A DNA stretch of 64,000 nucleotides from Alphaproteobacteria bacterium (GCA_019749915.1 JAIEPE010000002.1:1-64000); one strand, 5' to 3'; numbered from the stretch's first letter, positions 7,182 to 16,562 are shown. The notes: generated by a model from the letters alone, not told the origin. Numbers and translations are program-made.

Positions 7182-8346
7182 TAAAAAGGATAAGTATACC
7201 TGCCGTAATAGCACACAAGGATAAGTAATAGTTCCGATATAAGTTGTGGGTCATATCTGCAAGCACGAGCCCAAAAAGAATTGTAGCATTACACACAGCA
7301 ACAGAAAGACGATCTTTTACATACTTTTCCACAGCCCAAAAGAGGAAGGCTACAAAGAAACTAAATAATACACCTCCAAAAAGCCCTAATTCAACATAAG
7401 CTTGCAAAACACTTTTGTGGGGATGCATCACCTTAGGAAGTCCGCTAATGGCTCCCTCATCAACGAGATAACGTGATGAGTTTAAACCCCACCCCAAAAA
7501 AGGTTTTTCAAAAAACTTGTGAGAAAAATACTCCCAAATAAGAAGACGCTCAAAAAAAGTGTTATTTAGAAACCAAGAATAATAACTAACATTTATTATT
7601 TCCATTGGACGAATAATATAAGCATGTAAAATAGGACTTATAAGTAATATGGCAAAAGATGTAACCATAGAAATGCGAGTAGTCCAAAAAGGAGCCAAAT
7701 AGCTTATACCAAAGAAAGCACTTGCAAGAATAAAAGCATAGATCGCTGTTTGACACGCTGTTAACTTAATAAGAAGCCCTAGAAGAATAAAAGAAAAGAG
7801 AGCCATCACTTTTCTATCTTTAGTCCACATAAAGGCACAGGTGACAAAACCAAAAAGACCCAAAACCGACCCTGTGGATTTTAACACGCAGATATGCCGC
7901 GTAAAGAGATTAAACTGAAATTTATCCATAATTGATTGAAATATATGCAAAACAGCCAGAAGAAGACCTATCATGATGAGAGCTTTATACGCCCGTAAAA
8001 TGACAGCCGATTTAACATTTAAAATAGAAACAAGAAATATATAGGAAAACACTAAAGTCACGCTTAAAGAATAAAATGATTGCAGAGCAGCATTTTTATT
8101 GACTGCCGTCAGAATACTAAGACCACTAAGACTTAAAAATAAAACAAAAAAAATGGCCAAAAAAGGCAAATCGAATTTAAAATTTTGCCAATCTTTTTGC
8201 GTGATAAAAAGGGTACACGCTAAAAAAGGTAACAAAATCGAAAAGAATTTAGTTGAATAAACGCTTGCAATAGCGAAAACAAGAGAAAATAAAAGAATTC
8301 CTATGTTTTCGTATGATTCCCTTTTAATCAAAATAAAAAACTCCAT
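7114..8346 (-). CDS. O-antigen ligase-like (WaaL/Wzy_C) membrane protein
   Basis: A 410-residue protein with roughly 11 hydrophobic segments. A large loop at about residues 270-320 contains LGWGLNSSRY and HPHKSVLQAYVELGLFGG, the pattern of the Wzy_C family. These enzymes join O-polysaccharide to lipid A-core or polymerise glycans at the periplasmic face. No other LPS gene is adjacent. Its 3' end overlaps tsaC by 68 bases tail to tail. Confidence 0.75.
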   Translation of the reverse strand: MEFFILIKRESYENIGILLFSLVFAIASVYSTKFFSILLPFLACTLFITQKDWQNFKFDLPFLAIFFVLFLSLSGLSILTAVNKNAALQSFYSLSVTLVFSYIFLVSILNVKSAVILRAYKALIMIGLLLAVLHIFQSIMDKFQFNLFTRHICVLKSTGSVLGLFGFVTCAFMWTKDRKVMALFSFILLGLLIKLTACQTAIYAFILASAFFGISYLAPFWTTRISMVTSFAILLISPILHAYIIRPMEIINVSYYSWFLNNTFFERLLIWEYFSHKFFEKPFLGWGLNSSRYLVDEGAISGLPKVMHPHKSVLQAYVELGLFGGVLFSFFVAFLFWAVEKYVKDRLSVAVCNATILFGLVLADMTHNLYRNYYLSLCAITAGILILFIKDREGLQHVAIDRLKQAPVPA

Positions 8347-8394
8347 TTCTTTATAATAGATTTTGGTATAAGGTTTCTTTAATCATATGGCAAC

Positions 8395-9762
8395 ATGAAA
8401 ATAGATATGCATTTAAAGTTTTTATTTTGTTTTATAATATTCTTATGGCCTTCTTTAAATTTTGCAAGTTCTCCTGCAAAGGATGCTTTAATTCGAGATG
8501 CAGAAATTGAAGATGTACTTAAATCCTATGTCGAACCTATTTTTAAGGTCGCTGGACTCGATCCAAAGTCGCTGCATCTCTATATTATTAATTCAAATGA
8601 AGTGAATGCTTTTGCCATGGTGGGTGGACGCATCGCTATGAACACAGGTCTTATTTTAAAAGCCAACTCAGCCCTTCAAGTTATCGGTGTTTTCGCCCAC
8701 GAGACAGCGCACATTGCTGATAGACATATTCTTCGAGGTATTGATGCCTATGAAAAAGCCCTTTGGCAAAATTTGCTTGGAACCATGTTAGGCGGCGTTG
8801 TAGCCGCCGCTGCAGGAAGACCTGATGCAGGCGCTGCAATCATGATGGGCTCACAAAATATGGCGGAAAAAGGGCTATTAAAGTTCTCTCGAACCCAAGA
8901 AGGATCTGCAGATCAAGGAGCGGCACGATTTTTAGATAGTCTTGGCTATTCTTCAAGGGGAGCCCTTGAATTCATGGAAATTTTGCGCAAAGAAGACTTG
9001 CTCTCGGAGCAATATATAGATCCTTATGTTTTGACCCACCCTCTTGTTTCAGAACGTCTTGATTTTTTCCGTTCACACGTCAGCAAATCACCTCATGCCA
9101 ATGCCAAACTTCCTCAGGAATTTGAGGATAATTTCAAGCGTATTCAGGTTAAAATTGCGGCTTTTACCCAAAGTCCTGCAAAAACGCTCTCTCAACTCGA
9201 TCCGACGGATACCTCTCTCTTAGCTCGCTATGGAAGAGCCATTGCTTATTTTCAAGCCTCTCAAATTCCTGAAGCGCTGAAGGAAGTCGATTTTCTTTTA
9301 AGAGAATACCCGGAAGACGCTTTCTTCTGGGATCTCAAAGGCCAAATTTTGTTTGAGTCAGGAAAAATAAAAGAAAGCCTTGTCGCTTTTGAGAAAGCCG
9401 TTCATTTACGACCCGACATCCCTCTTTTACGGGTAAGCTTTGCCCATGCCTTAATCGAAAGTAACGACCCCACCAAAGAAGAGCAGGCGTTTGGAGAGCT
9501 CTCCCGTGCCAAAACAGATGAAGCTGATAATCCTTTTATCCACCGACTTTTAGCTGTTTATTATGGAAAATCTGGAAAAACAGGCCTTGCTGCCCTTTCA
9601 CTCGCAGAAATGTCCCTTGAAGTGGGAGATCTAAAAACAGCGGAACAACAAGCAAAGCGTAGTCTTCATTTTCTCAAGGGTGATCTCGTCAATGAAACTC
9701 ACGCGAAAGATATTCTTGCAGAGATCAAGCAGCTGAAAGACCTTGAGTCTGGCATTTTTTAA
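8395..9762 (+). CDS. M48 metalloprotease with TPR-like C-terminal repeats (BepA/YfgC-like)
   Basis: A 455-residue protein. Its N-terminal hydrophobic segment (about residues 7-24) looks like a Sec signal. The zinc site HETAH is in the M48 context FAHETAHIADRH, with an EGSADQGAARF third-ligand region downstream. The C-terminal half (from about 270) is helical with TPR-like units (ARYGRAIAYFQ, GKIKESLVAFEKAVHLRPD). This is the BepA design: a periplasmic peptidase and chaperone that watches over outer-membrane protein assembly. A second ATG four codons in is an alternative start. Confidence 0.85.
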   Translation: MKIDMHLKFLFCFIIFLWPSLNFASSPAKDALIRDAEIEDVLKSYVEPIFKVAGLDPKSLHLYIINSNEVNAFAMVGGRIAMNTGLILKANSALQVIGVFAHETAHIADRHILRGIDAYEKALWQNLLGTMLGGVVAAAAGRPDAGAAIMMGSQNMAEKGLLKFSRTQEGSADQGAARFLDSLGYSSRGALEFMEILRKEDLLSEQYIDPYVLTHPLVSERLDFFRSHVSKSPHANAKLPQEFEDNFKRIQVKIAAFTQSPAKTLSQLDPTDTSLLARYGRAIAYFQASQIPEALKEVDFLLREYPEDAFFWDLKGQILFESGKIKESLVAFEKAVHLRPDIPLLRVSFAHALIESNDPTKEEQAFGELSRAKTDEADNPFIHRLLAVYYGKSGKTGLAALSLAEMSLEVGDLKTAEQQAKRSLHFLKGDLVNETHAKDILAEIKQLKDLESGIF

Positions 9763-9817
9763 TCCCTTTTTAACTTCTATCTGCTATACTGTAAATCCAT
9801 AAATAAGGGAGATGAAA

Positions 9818-10789
9818 ATGGAAAAGAAAACACTTACAAGTCTTGCGATGATTACTTTTTTAATGACCTCAACGGCTGTTGTTGCTATGGGAGATGATCC
9901 CACAGATCCTAACCCTCTTGCAGGTCCCCCTGTTAAAATTGAAGCAGCTGACAAAGATAATCAGCCTCATGCTACTCCTTCTGTTGCAACAAAGGCTGCT
10001 TCTGGTCAAAGTAATGGTCACTGGTTTTGGGGGTGGTTTTCTCGCTCAACTCCTCCTGTTGAAGAGGGAAGCAAAGAGGGAGCACCTACACTACCAAGCA
10101 CTTTTGCTGAAGAAAGTTCAACTTCAGTTGCTACTGTTAAGACTGCTATACAATTAGATACTTCTCTTAATATGGAAGAATTTAATCCCTACCTAACAAG
10201 TGGATTTTCTGCTTTTGAGGGCACCCATAGATGGACTGCAGGAGATAATGCTATAATAACTCTTCCTTTAGAAGAGATGGAACCCCGCCCCTCTCGCGTT
10301 TCTTTTTTTAATACGAAAGGCCTTGTAACTGCTAGTCACTCACAAAATCTAATCGTAAATGTGAATGGAGAGGAAGCTGGTAGTTATGTTTATACACTCG
10401 GCAATAATAATCAGACAATTGAGATCTCTCTGCCTGAAGCTGGCCCAGCAGAAATTAAATTTACAATCCCCCATGCGAAAAGTCCTTTTGAATTAGGGAT
10501 TAATGCTGATCAAAGAGTACTTGGCATATCATTTAGAGAGGCCCAGTTTCAAACACCTACTCCTCCAACGGAGCTTGAATTTGTAACACAAAGCGTCAAT
10601 CTAGATCGTGCACAATTGCAACGACTCTTGCAACTCGCACAATCTCCGGACACAGGAAAACTTGAAGAAGTTGGGGATATATTCTCGTCGCCCACAACAT
10701 CAACTGCTTCTTCAGAAGCGACCCCGCAAACTTTAACTACAGAAGAAAGAGGATTGCTCAGCAATTTATATCATATGATTTTCGGGTAA
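9818..10789 (+). CDS. Secreted protein of unknown function with beta-sandwich-like domain
   Basis: 323 residues from the ATG at 9818, chosen because AGGGAG lies 6 bases upstream; an ATG at 9812 touches the ribosome site. An N-terminal Sec signal ends near VVAMG. A low-complexity linker follows, then from about residue 130 to 250 a beta-rich region ending in SPFELGINADQRVLGISFRE. That LG-N5-R-LG-I-R pattern resembles the carbohydrate-associated beta-sandwich modules seen beside some glycosyltransferases, which is a weak resemblance. The C-terminal tail is rich in Ser/Thr. No function can be assigned. Confidence 0.6.
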   Translation: MEKKTLTSLAMITFLMTSTAVVAMGDDPTDPNPLAGPPVKIEAADKDNQPHATPSVATKAASGQSNGHWFWGWFSRSTPPVEEGSKEGAPTLPSTFAEESSTSVATVKTAIQLDTSLNMEEFNPYLTSGFSAFEGTHRWTAGDNAIITLPLEEMEPRPSRVSFFNTKGLVTASHSQNLIVNVNGEEAGSYVYTLGNNNQTIEISLPEAGPAEIKFTIPHAKSPFELGINADQRVLGISFREAQFQTPTPPTELEFVTQSVNLDRAQLQRLLQLAQSPDTGKLEEVGDIFSSPTTSTASSEATPQTLTTEERGLLSNLYHMIFG

Positions 10790-10853
10790 GCATGTTCAGA
10801 GCAGCAAGACCTGGAGTTTTAGCTGTAGCTGAAGAATAAAAACACTTAGAAGT

Positions 10854-10877
10854 AGAAGGGGCTTTGCGGCCCCTTCT
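10854..10877 (+). terminator. Hairpin after secreted-protein gene
   Basis: A 9-bp perfect stem, AGAAGGGGC with its complement, encloses a 6-base loop 65 bases past the stop codon at 10789. The tail TACTTCAT is only weakly T-rich. It is probably an intrinsic terminator. Confidence 0.6.
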
Positions 10878-10899
10878 TACTTCATATAAAAGACAGTTG

Positions 10900-11015
10900 C
10901 TGAGCTCTCTCTACGTACTCCTCAAGATGACATTTCCTTAATAAATACAAATTGTTGTCATCCTGAGACCTTAAGCGTAGCGAAAGGGACTCAGGACCTC
11001 TTTAATAACAGAGTT
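10900..11015. repeat. Bipartite palindromic repeat, TCATCCTGAG family, copy 1
   Basis: Two inverted arms, each a short hairpin flanked by CTCA-GATGACA on one side and TGTCATCCTGAG on the other, are joined by an AT-rich spacer. The right end CTCAGGACCTCTTTAATAAC matches the right end of a second copy at 16826-16949. The 327-base gap between genes (10790-11116) holds this element, the hairpin at 10854, and nothing else recognisable. Confidence 0.7.
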
Positions 11016-11116
11016 CACCCAAAAATTGTCAGGTATTGGACCAAAACACTCTTTTTCTGGACGGTTAATTGAAGATTAGATTATAATGCGCATTAATAAG
11101 AACAAGTGGTGAACCC

Positions 11117-11893
11117 ATGGATACTTTTGAGACGATTTATCGTTTTTTTGGCTGGTGGATTATCAACATAGATAGCTTCTTTCTCGCACTCTTGTTAATA
11201 GGAGCAGGATTTCTTTTTTTCGACAAGCAGCGCTGGGGCAGAAAATTTATAACAATAGCCTGCTTTGGTTTTGCTTTTTTTGGCATTGTGCCTGTAGGGC
11301 TTTGGACAGTCGTAAATCTTGAAAATCGTTTTCCCAAACTAGAACAGATTCCAAGTGATACCAGAGGGATGATTTTACTGGGAGGTAGCTTTGATATTAT
11401 GACCACACAAGCCCGCAATGAGCCGAGCTACAACCTCACTGCAGGAAAACTTATTCGCTTTGTAGAACTCGCAAAGACGAATCCTCATCTTACTTTAGCT
11501 TTTACGGGAACACCTCTTGAAGCAGATACAACAAAAATTGTACTTAAAGGCCTGGGCTTAGATCCCTCCCACGTCATTTTTGAGAATAATTCTACAAACA
11601 CCAAGGAAAATGCAGCACAAAGCGCTCGTCTTCTTCAGCCAAAACCTGATGAAAAATGGGTTTTGATCACCTCTGCCTATCATATGCCTCGTAGTGTCGC
11701 CCTCTTTCAAAAGGCGGGATTTAATATCATCCCTTTCCCCGTAGATTATCACACAACAGGCGAATATGAGCCCTGGTTTTTCTTAGGTCTTCAGTTGAAC
11801 TTGGATGGCTGGGCAGCAAGTTCTCGAGAATGGCTTGGCATGGTTATGAATTATATCATGGGACGGTCAGAGGTGATTTATCCTTCTCCTTAA
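11117..11893 (+). CDS. YdcF/ElyC-family (DUF218) membrane protein
   Basis: A 258-residue protein with two N-terminal membrane segments (about residues 17-35 and 42-65). A DUF218 domain follows: MILLGGSFD, LAFTGTP, NSTNTKENA and TSAYHMPRSVALFQKAG. This is the architecture of ElyC/YdcF proteins, which are linked to envelope and lipid-carrier metabolism, although their chemistry is not settled. The 3' end overlaps the convergent barrel-protein gene by 38 bases. Confidence 0.8.
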   Translation: MDTFETIYRFFGWWIINIDSFFLALLLIGAGFLFFDKQRWGRKFITIACFGFAFFGIVPVGLWTVVNLENRFPKLEQIPSDTRGMILLGGSFDIMTTQARNEPSYNLTAGKLIRFVELAKTNPHLTLAFTGTPLEADTTKIVLKGLGLDPSHVIFENNSTNTKENAAQSARLLQPKPDEKWVLITSAYHMPRSVALFQKAGFNIIPFPVDYHTTGEYEPWFFLGLQLNLDGWAASSREWLGMVMNYIMGRSEVIYPSP

Positions 11894-12641
11894 TTTTCAC
11901 ATGAGGTCCCCACTCCACTCCTACGCCGAAAAAGGCAACAAAGGACTTTTCACCAGCGATGCTATGACCGATGCTAAAAAGCGTATAAGTGCTATCCGTA
12001 AAGTAATAAGTTCCACCAGCATTATAGAGAAGTCTTGCGCCAAAGTTTCTGTCCTTCGCTCCTTCGGCATACAGCTCATTCCCAAGGGTCAAATACTCTG
12101 AGATTTCCTTTTGAAGTAAAATTCCTCCAAAGGGAAAATTAAATTTATTCTTTGCAGGGTTAAATAAATACCCTCCTCCCCCTGACAGCTTCCAAGGACC
12201 CCAGTTTTTTTGAAGCCAGAAGGGAACGGTAGCTGTTATCGTTCTATTCCCTGTTATCGCATCGACATCACCAGAAGGAAAGGTAAACTTCGGATAGAAG
12301 GCAACTTGAGGCAATGTTTTCGTCTCGTGAATAAAGCGATATTTTACACCAACCCCCACATCTCCATAATAATAAAGGGATGGTTTGTTTTTTGGCTCAG
12401 CAAGAATAACAGGAGTTCGAGTAGTTAATTGAACATCCGGATAAACTCCCACGAGAGCTTCAACCGCAGGAAGGCGCGATGTTGTACCATTTTTGGTATG
12501 ACTTGTTTGGGCATGGAGATTCAAATAAACTTCTTCATAGGCCGCTGGCACAGGAGTATCGGTAAAAAATTCCGTAGCCCCCGCTTTCTGACTCCAAAGA
12601 GCCGAACTTAATAGGGTAAGGATTATGACTCTTCTGTTCAC
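11856..12641 (-). CDS. Putative outer-membrane beta-barrel (Phenol_MetA_deg-like)
   Basis: 261 residues from a GTG at 12641, which places a good signal peptide (RRVIILTLLSSALWSQKAGA) at the N terminus. The open frame continues to 12893, but that part overlaps the thioesterase gene and is not plausible. The mature protein is rich in alternating aromatic strands. Segments such as GVGVKYRFIHE, YPKFTFPSGD, GGGGYLFNP and LLQKEISEYLTLGNE match the MetA-pathway/transporter-like barrel family. Its substrate is unknown. Confidence 0.6.
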   Translation of the reverse strand: MNRRVIILTLLSSALWSQKAGATEFFTDTPVPAAYEEVYLNLHAQTSHTKNGTTSRLPAVEALVGVYPDVQLTTRTPVILAEPKNKPSLYYYGDVGVGVKYRFIHETKTLPQVAFYPKFTFPSGDVDAITGNRTITATVPFWLQKNWGPWKLSGGGGYLFNPAKNKFNFPFGGILLQKEISEYLTLGNELYAEGAKDRNFGARLLYNAGGTYYFTDSTYTLFSIGHSIAGEKSFVAFFGVGVEWGPHVKIKEKDKSPLTVP

Positions 12642-12759
12642 GAAATGGCTCTTTAGTCCTTTATTTTGTGCAAATTTATCAAGGAAAAGAGAAGAAAGCC
12701 ATAGAGAACCTATCAATTTTTCTGAGTCTTCACTATAATTACAAGATAAATGATAAGGA

Positions 12760-13149
12760 TTGAACATGACAAACTCCCCTCCTCCCATTGAAGAGCTCTG
12801 CTTGCGCGTTATTGCCATGCCGCGGGATACCAATCCATCAGGCGATATTTTTGGCGGCTGGCTTGTCTCTAACATGGACATGGCTGGCGGCATCGTCGCA
12901 ACTCATACGTCAAAAGGGCGGGTTGTTACAGCTGCCATTGATAAGATGGCCTTCATTCGCCCTGTGTTTGTAGGAGATGAGGTCAGTTACTATGGAAGAC
13001 TTCTCAAAATCGGGACAACGTCGATGCAAATCAGTGTAGAAGCATGGGTGCGTCGAGCCAGAGGGGAAGAAATTCACAAAGTGACCGAAGGTCTTTTCAC
13101 CTTTGTTGCTATTGATGAGAAGCGGAAACCACGGGCTGTGGGAAAATAA
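12760..13149 (+). CDS. yciA: Acyl-CoA thioesterase, YciA type
   Basis: A 129-residue hot-dog fold thioesterase that hydrolyses acyl-CoA to free acid and CoA. It shows MPRDTNPSGDIFGGWLVSNMD, the family's catalytic Asn/Asp segment, followed by AAIDKMAFIRPV and VGDEVSYYGRL. The length is typical of YciA. AAGGA lies 6 bases upstream of the ATG. It is a single cytoplasmic gene with no obvious operon partner. Confidence 0.88.
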   Translation: MNMTNSPPPIEELCLRVIAMPRDTNPSGDIFGGWLVSNMDMAGGIVATHTSKGRVVTAAIDKMAFIRPVFVGDEVSYYGRLLKIGTTSMQISVEAWVRRARGEEIHKVTEGLFTFVAIDEKRKPRAVGK

Positions 13150-13159
13150 TTACTGATAT

Positions 13160-13474
13160 CTAATCACAAAAAAGGTAATTATAAACACACTCCCACCAAG
13201 AAGGTTGTTTCTCGGGATAAACAACTTTAACCTTTTCCATATAAGAAGAATCAAGAACACGTTGATCGGCTCCAGGAGAAGCCTCATCAGGCCTCATAGG
13301 CGTATCCCCTTCTGGGGTAATAGATTCAAGAGCGGTAGAAGAGATTAATTTTATGGCGTCATCATCAGGGCGAGAGGGCAGTCTTGAAGATTGAATCTCA
13401 CCCTCATCCGGAACATCTGCCACTACCGCACTTCCTAGACTCAGAAATAGAACTAATCCCCTTACCTTTTTCAT
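13160..13474 (-). CDS. Small exported protein of unknown function
   Basis: A 104-residue protein with a signal peptide (KKVRGLVLFLSLGSAVVA, cut near ADVPD). The mature part of about 85 residues is acidic, Pro/Ser-rich and probably disordered, and ends in a Trp/Cys-containing tail (WWECVYNYLFCD). I recognise no family. It lies downstream of glnA in the same direction, with only 31 bases between them, so it may be carried on the glnA transcript. Confidence 0.55.
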   Translation of the reverse strand: MKKVRGLVLFLSLGSAVVADVPDEGEIQSSRLPSRPDDDAIKLISSTALESITPEGDTPMRPDEASPGADQRVLDSSYMEKVKVVYPEKQPSWWECVYNYLFCD

Positions 13475-13505
13475 TGATAATCTCTCCTAATTACATTTCA
13501 AGATA

Positions 13506-14915
13506 TTATACTCCATAATACATCTTAAATTCAATAGGCTGAGGCGTATGATCAAGGGCAATCACTTCTTCCCGCTTTAAATCAATGAAGCCATCAATAA
13601 GATCATCAGAGAAAACTCCCCCCTCTTTCAAGAATTCACGATCCTGATCAAGAGCATCAAGAGCTTGCTGCAATGAACCAGCGACTTGCGGAATGCCACG
13701 TGCAATTTCAGGATCATAGAGGTTTCCTTCATGGGCTTCACCAGGATGAATTTTATTGCGAATTCCATCAAGACCCGCCATGAGCATGGCTGAAAAAGCC
13801 AAGTAAGGATTGGCCGCAGCATCAGGAAAACGCGTTTCAATTCGCTTAGAGTTCATGGAAGGCGTATGAGGGATACGAATGGAAGCCGACCGATTACGGG
13901 CAGAATAGGTTAACATAACGGGTGCTTCATAGCCGGGGATCAACCGTTTATAACTATTGGTTGTCGGATTCGTAAACGCGTTCAAAGCATGAGCATGCTT
14001 GATAATTCCCCCTATATAATAAAGAGCTTCTTGAGAAAGATTTGCATAAGTATTCCCTGCAAAAAGAGATTTTCCTTTATACCACAAAGATTGATGCACA
14101 TGCATTCCCGACCCATTATCCTGGTGGATTGGCTTTGGCATGAATGTGACGGTCTTGCCGTACATACGGGCGACGTTTTTGATGACATACTTATAAATCT
14201 GCAGGTTATCCGCTGTCCGGGTAAGGGTACTAAACTTAAAACCGAGTTCATGCTGGCTGGGCGCGACTTCATGGTGATGCTTTTCAACTTCAATTCCCAT
14301 TTCTTTAAGGGTTGAAAGCATCTCGGCCCTCATATCTACAAGTTGGTCCACAGGATTTACAGGGACATAGCCCCCCTTAATACCTGGCCTGTGAGCCAAG
14401 TTCCCTTGAGGATCAAGCTTTCCAGAATTGTAGTCCCCTTCATCAGAGTCCACAAAATAATAGTTATGCTGCATCGCCACATCATAACGCACATCATCAA
14501 AGATAAAAAACTCAGCTTCAGGACCAAAATAAGCTATATCCGCAAATCCGAGGTCATGAAGATAAGCTTCAGCACGCTTTGCCACTCCTCGAGGATCACG
14601 AGAGTAGGATTTTTTTGTCAGTGGTTCGAGAATATCGCAGTTAATTACCAGCGTAGCTTGAGCTGCGAAGGGGTCCATCACAGCTGTTGAAAGGTCCGGC
14701 TTCATTTGCATATCCGAATCATCAATCGTCTTCCAACCGGCAATGGAAGAGCCATCAAACATAACACCATCTTCCAAAACGTCTTTATCTACCGCATCCT
14801 TATGAAAAGTCATATGATGCCAAACGCCACGGGGATCAGTAAAACGAAAATCAATAAAAGATACGTCCTGCTCTTTCATAAGAGCAAAAATAGATTCACT
14901 AGATAATGGCTTCAT
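13506..14915 (-). CDS. glnA: Glutamine synthetase, type I
   Basis: A 469-residue GlnA, full length. It makes glutamine from glutamate, ammonia and ATP. Signatures are FDGSSIAGW, the PGIKGGYVPVNPVD segment, the KPIHQDNGSGMHVHQSL ATP site, and NRSASIRIP. The NLYD segment near residue 400 matches the Tyr that GlnE adenylylates in GlnA-I-beta enzymes, so covalent control is likely. No glnB lies next to it. A hairpin (14981-15000) sits in its leader region. Confidence 0.95.
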   Translation of the reverse strand: MKPLSSESIFALMKEQDVSFIDFRFTDPRGVWHHMTFHKDAVDKDVLEDGVMFDGSSIAGWKTIDDSDMQMKPDLSTAVMDPFAAQATLVINCDILEPLTKKSYSRDPRGVAKRAEAYLHDLGFADIAYFGPEAEFFIFDDVRYDVAMQHNYYFVDSDEGDYNSGKLDPQGNLAHRPGIKGGYVPVNPVDQLVDMRAEMLSTLKEMGIEVEKHHHEVAPSQHELGFKFSTLTRTADNLQIYKYVIKNVARMYGKTVTFMPKPIHQDNGSGMHVHQSLWYKGKSLFAGNTYANLSQEALYYIGGIIKHAHALNAFTNPTTNSYKRLIPGYEAPVMLTYSARNRSASIRIPHTPSMNSKRIETRFPDAAANPYLAFSAMLMAGLDGIRNKIHPGEAHEGNLYDPEIARGIPQVAGSLQQALDALDQDREFLKEGGVFSDDLIDGFIDLKREEVIALDHTPQPIEFKMYYGV

Positions 14916-14980
14916 GGGGATCTCGCGATGTTAAGGTTACACTATGGTTTTTTCACCGCTTTTTACCTTTAAGGGAATTT

Positions 14981-15000
14981 CCCCTTTTGCACAAGAGGGG
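14981..15000. other. Hairpin in glnA leader
   Basis: CCCCTTTTG and CAAGAGGGG form a tight stem between divergent glnA and tRNA-Val. It is followed on the plus strand by ATTTTCC, a weak T run. It could terminate antisense transcription or shape the glnA 5' leader. Confidence 0.35.
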
Positions 15001-15020
15001 ATTTTCCATTCTTCAAAGAC

Positions 15021-15049
15021 TTGCGCCAAAAAAAGATCTTGTGTATACA
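15021..15049 (+). promoter_or_regulatory. Sigma-70-type promoter for tRNA-Val
   Basis: TTGCGC at 15021-15026 and TATACA at 15044-15049 are separated by 17 bases. The -10 box ends 12 bases before the mature tRNA, which suits a short leader. Confidence 0.65.
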
Positions 15050-15061
15050 ACCCTTAGAAGT

Positions 15062-15136
15062 GGGCGCATAGCTCAGCGGGAGAGCACTACGGTGACATCG
15101 TAGGGGTCGCTGGTTCAATCCCAGCTGCGCCCACCA
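15062..15136 (+). tRNA. tRNA-Val (GAC), CCA encoded
   Basis: A complete cloverleaf of 75 bases. The acceptor GGGCGCA pairs with TGCGCCC. D stem GCTC/GAGC, anticodon stem CTACG/CGTAG with loop GTGACAT (anticodon GAC, reads GUC/GUU), T arm GCTGG-TTCAATC-CCAGC. The discriminator A and a genome-encoded CCA are present. Confidence 0.95.
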
Positions 15137-15212
15137 TTTCTAAAAACCTCATTTTCCCTCTTGAGCCCCCCTGCCAAATGCTCTACTGCTTGTTAAGAGA
15201 AAGAGGTAAAAA

Positions 15213-16151
15213 ATGACATTATCCCAATCACAAAAACAGGAGATTCAGGAGCTAAAAGGGCAAACAGAGCCTACTCAACGAGACGTTTCCTCAGGACTCG
15301 AAGAAGTACTTTATGAAGCCTTTCCCGTGCTGGATCACGGTTTTGTGCGTGTCATAGATTACATGGGAAATGACAACGCCATTGTGCAAGCTGCTCGCGT
15401 TTCTTACGGCAAGGGTACAAAAAAACTCAACGAAGATCGGGGTCTGATTCATTATCTATTACGTCACGCCCATACAACGCCTTTTGAGATGTGTGAGATT
15501 AAATTTCACATCAAACTTCCCTTTTTTGTGGCCCGTCAATGGCTTCGCCATCGCACGGCCAACGTTAATGAGTATTCCGCCCGATATTCTATCTTGGATA
15601 AAGAATTTTACATTCCCTCAACAGAACACCTCGCAAGCCAATCCTCCATCAATAAACAAGGCCGCGGTGAGACTTTATCTTCTGAATATTCTCAGAAAGT
15701 TCGGGATCTTTTACGACAAGATGCTGAGCTCTGCTATTCTCATTATGAAGAATTATTGAATGAGGATGCGGAAGGTAACATCTTGGATCCTGAAAAGGAA
15801 AGCTTGGCACGGGAACTGGCGCGTATGAATTTGCCCCTTAATTTTTACACTCAAATGTACTGGAAAATTGATTTACATAACTTAATGCATTTCTTAACTT
15901 TGCGCGCAGATTCTCATGCCCAATATGAAATTCGCGTCTATGCAGATGTAATGTTGAAACTTCTCGAACGTTGGGTCCCGTATACCTATGAGGCCTATAC
16001 ACAGTATCGTAAAGAGGGCGCCCGCCTTTCAAAAAATGGATTAGAAACTGCCAAAAAATTACTTAAAGGTCAAAAGGTTAGCCAGGAAGAAAGTGGCATG
16101 AGCAAACGAGAATGGGTGGAATTTTCTGAGCTACTTGATCTCTCTTCATAG
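15213..16151 (+). CDS. thyX: Flavin-dependent thymidylate synthase ThyX
   Basis: A 312-residue ThyX, which methylates dUMP using methylenetetrahydrofolate with FAD and NADPH. The ThyX motif is present as RHR, seven residues, S ([11 protein letters not shown]), followed by [12 protein letters not shown] and [20 protein letters not shown] also match. An AGAGG ribosome site lies 7 bases upstream. An N-terminal extension of about 40 residues precedes the core, as in other alphaproteobacterial ThyX proteins. Confidence 0.93.
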   Translation: MTLSQSQKQEIQELKGQTEPTQRDVSSGLEEVLYEAFPVLDHGFVRVIDYMGNDNAIVQAARVSYGKGTKKLNEDRGLIHYLLRHAHTTPFEMCEIKFHIKLPFFVARQWLRHRTANVNEYSARYSILDKEFYIPSTEHLASQSSINKQGRGETLSSEYSQKVRDLLRQDAELCYSHYEELLNEDAEGNILDPEKESLARELARMNLPLNFYTQMYWKIDLHNLMHFLTLRADSHAQYEIRVYADVMLKLLERWVPYTYEAYTQYRKEGARLSKNGLETAKKLLKGQKVSQEESGMSKREWVEFSELLDLSS

Positions 16152-16220
16152 ACTCTATATAAGGTAAAAATAAGTTTGTCGCAAAAGAACAAGATAAGCA
16201 GAGAAGGAAATAAAAAGTGT

Positions 16221-16436
16221 ATGCCCTCAAGTACTCTTACCCTCACCAAATGGGATGCGGCGATCGTTCTTAAACAAGATGGATCTTTTGAAGCGTCACT
16301 CCCTCAGATTCAAGGCGAATGTATCCCTGATAACGTCATCTTAGGCGCGGCCCTCGCCTTTGCCTTACGAAACGAAAACCTCTGCACCCTCATTCGTGAA
16401 AACTTTGAACGAGAGTGCACAGGAAAAAAAGAGTAA
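16221..16436 (+). CDS. Small conserved-looking protein of unknown function
   Basis: 71 residues from the ATG at 16221; a TTG at 16176 would add 15 residues but has a weaker case. No signal peptide or membrane segment is present. It follows thyX closely in the same direction and may be co-transcribed with it. I do not recognise a family. The hairpin-plus-T-run of the repeat at 16464 follows its stop codon and may be its terminator. Confidence 0.5.
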   Translation: MPSSTLTLTKWDAAIVLKQDGSFEASLPQIQGECIPDNVILGAALAFALRNENLCTLIRENFERECTGKKE

Positions 16437-16463
16437 TCAGAAAGTTCTGATTTCAAGACCTTG

Positions 16464-16562
16464 AGCACAAAGGCTCATCACCGGGCGGATTTTTATACAC
16501 CAAGGAAAACCACGTTTTTTCGTCATTGCGAGAAAGGTCGAAGACCCGGCGAAGCAATCCAT
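16464..16562 (+). repeat. Half-element of the CGTCATTGCGAG family with terminator-like extension
   Basis: It begins with a GAG-N8-CTC hairpin and a short T run, continues through AAGGAAAACCACGTTTTTT, and ends with one CGTCATTGCGAG arm (16521-16562). The reverse complement of 39064-39163 matches almost the whole length. In both places it starts just past a stop codon (16436 and 39165), so it may also terminate transcription. Confidence 0.7.

Noticed and set aside
12642-12893. Long N-terminal extension of the beta-barrel protein
   Set aside because: It overlaps the thioesterase gene head to head, has no signal peptide at its own start, and the GTG at 12641 gives a proper one.
16176-16220. TTG start for the small protein after thyX
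   Set aside because: The ATG at 16221 is preferred because the added residues are Lys/Asn-rich without clear coding character, although this is not decisive.
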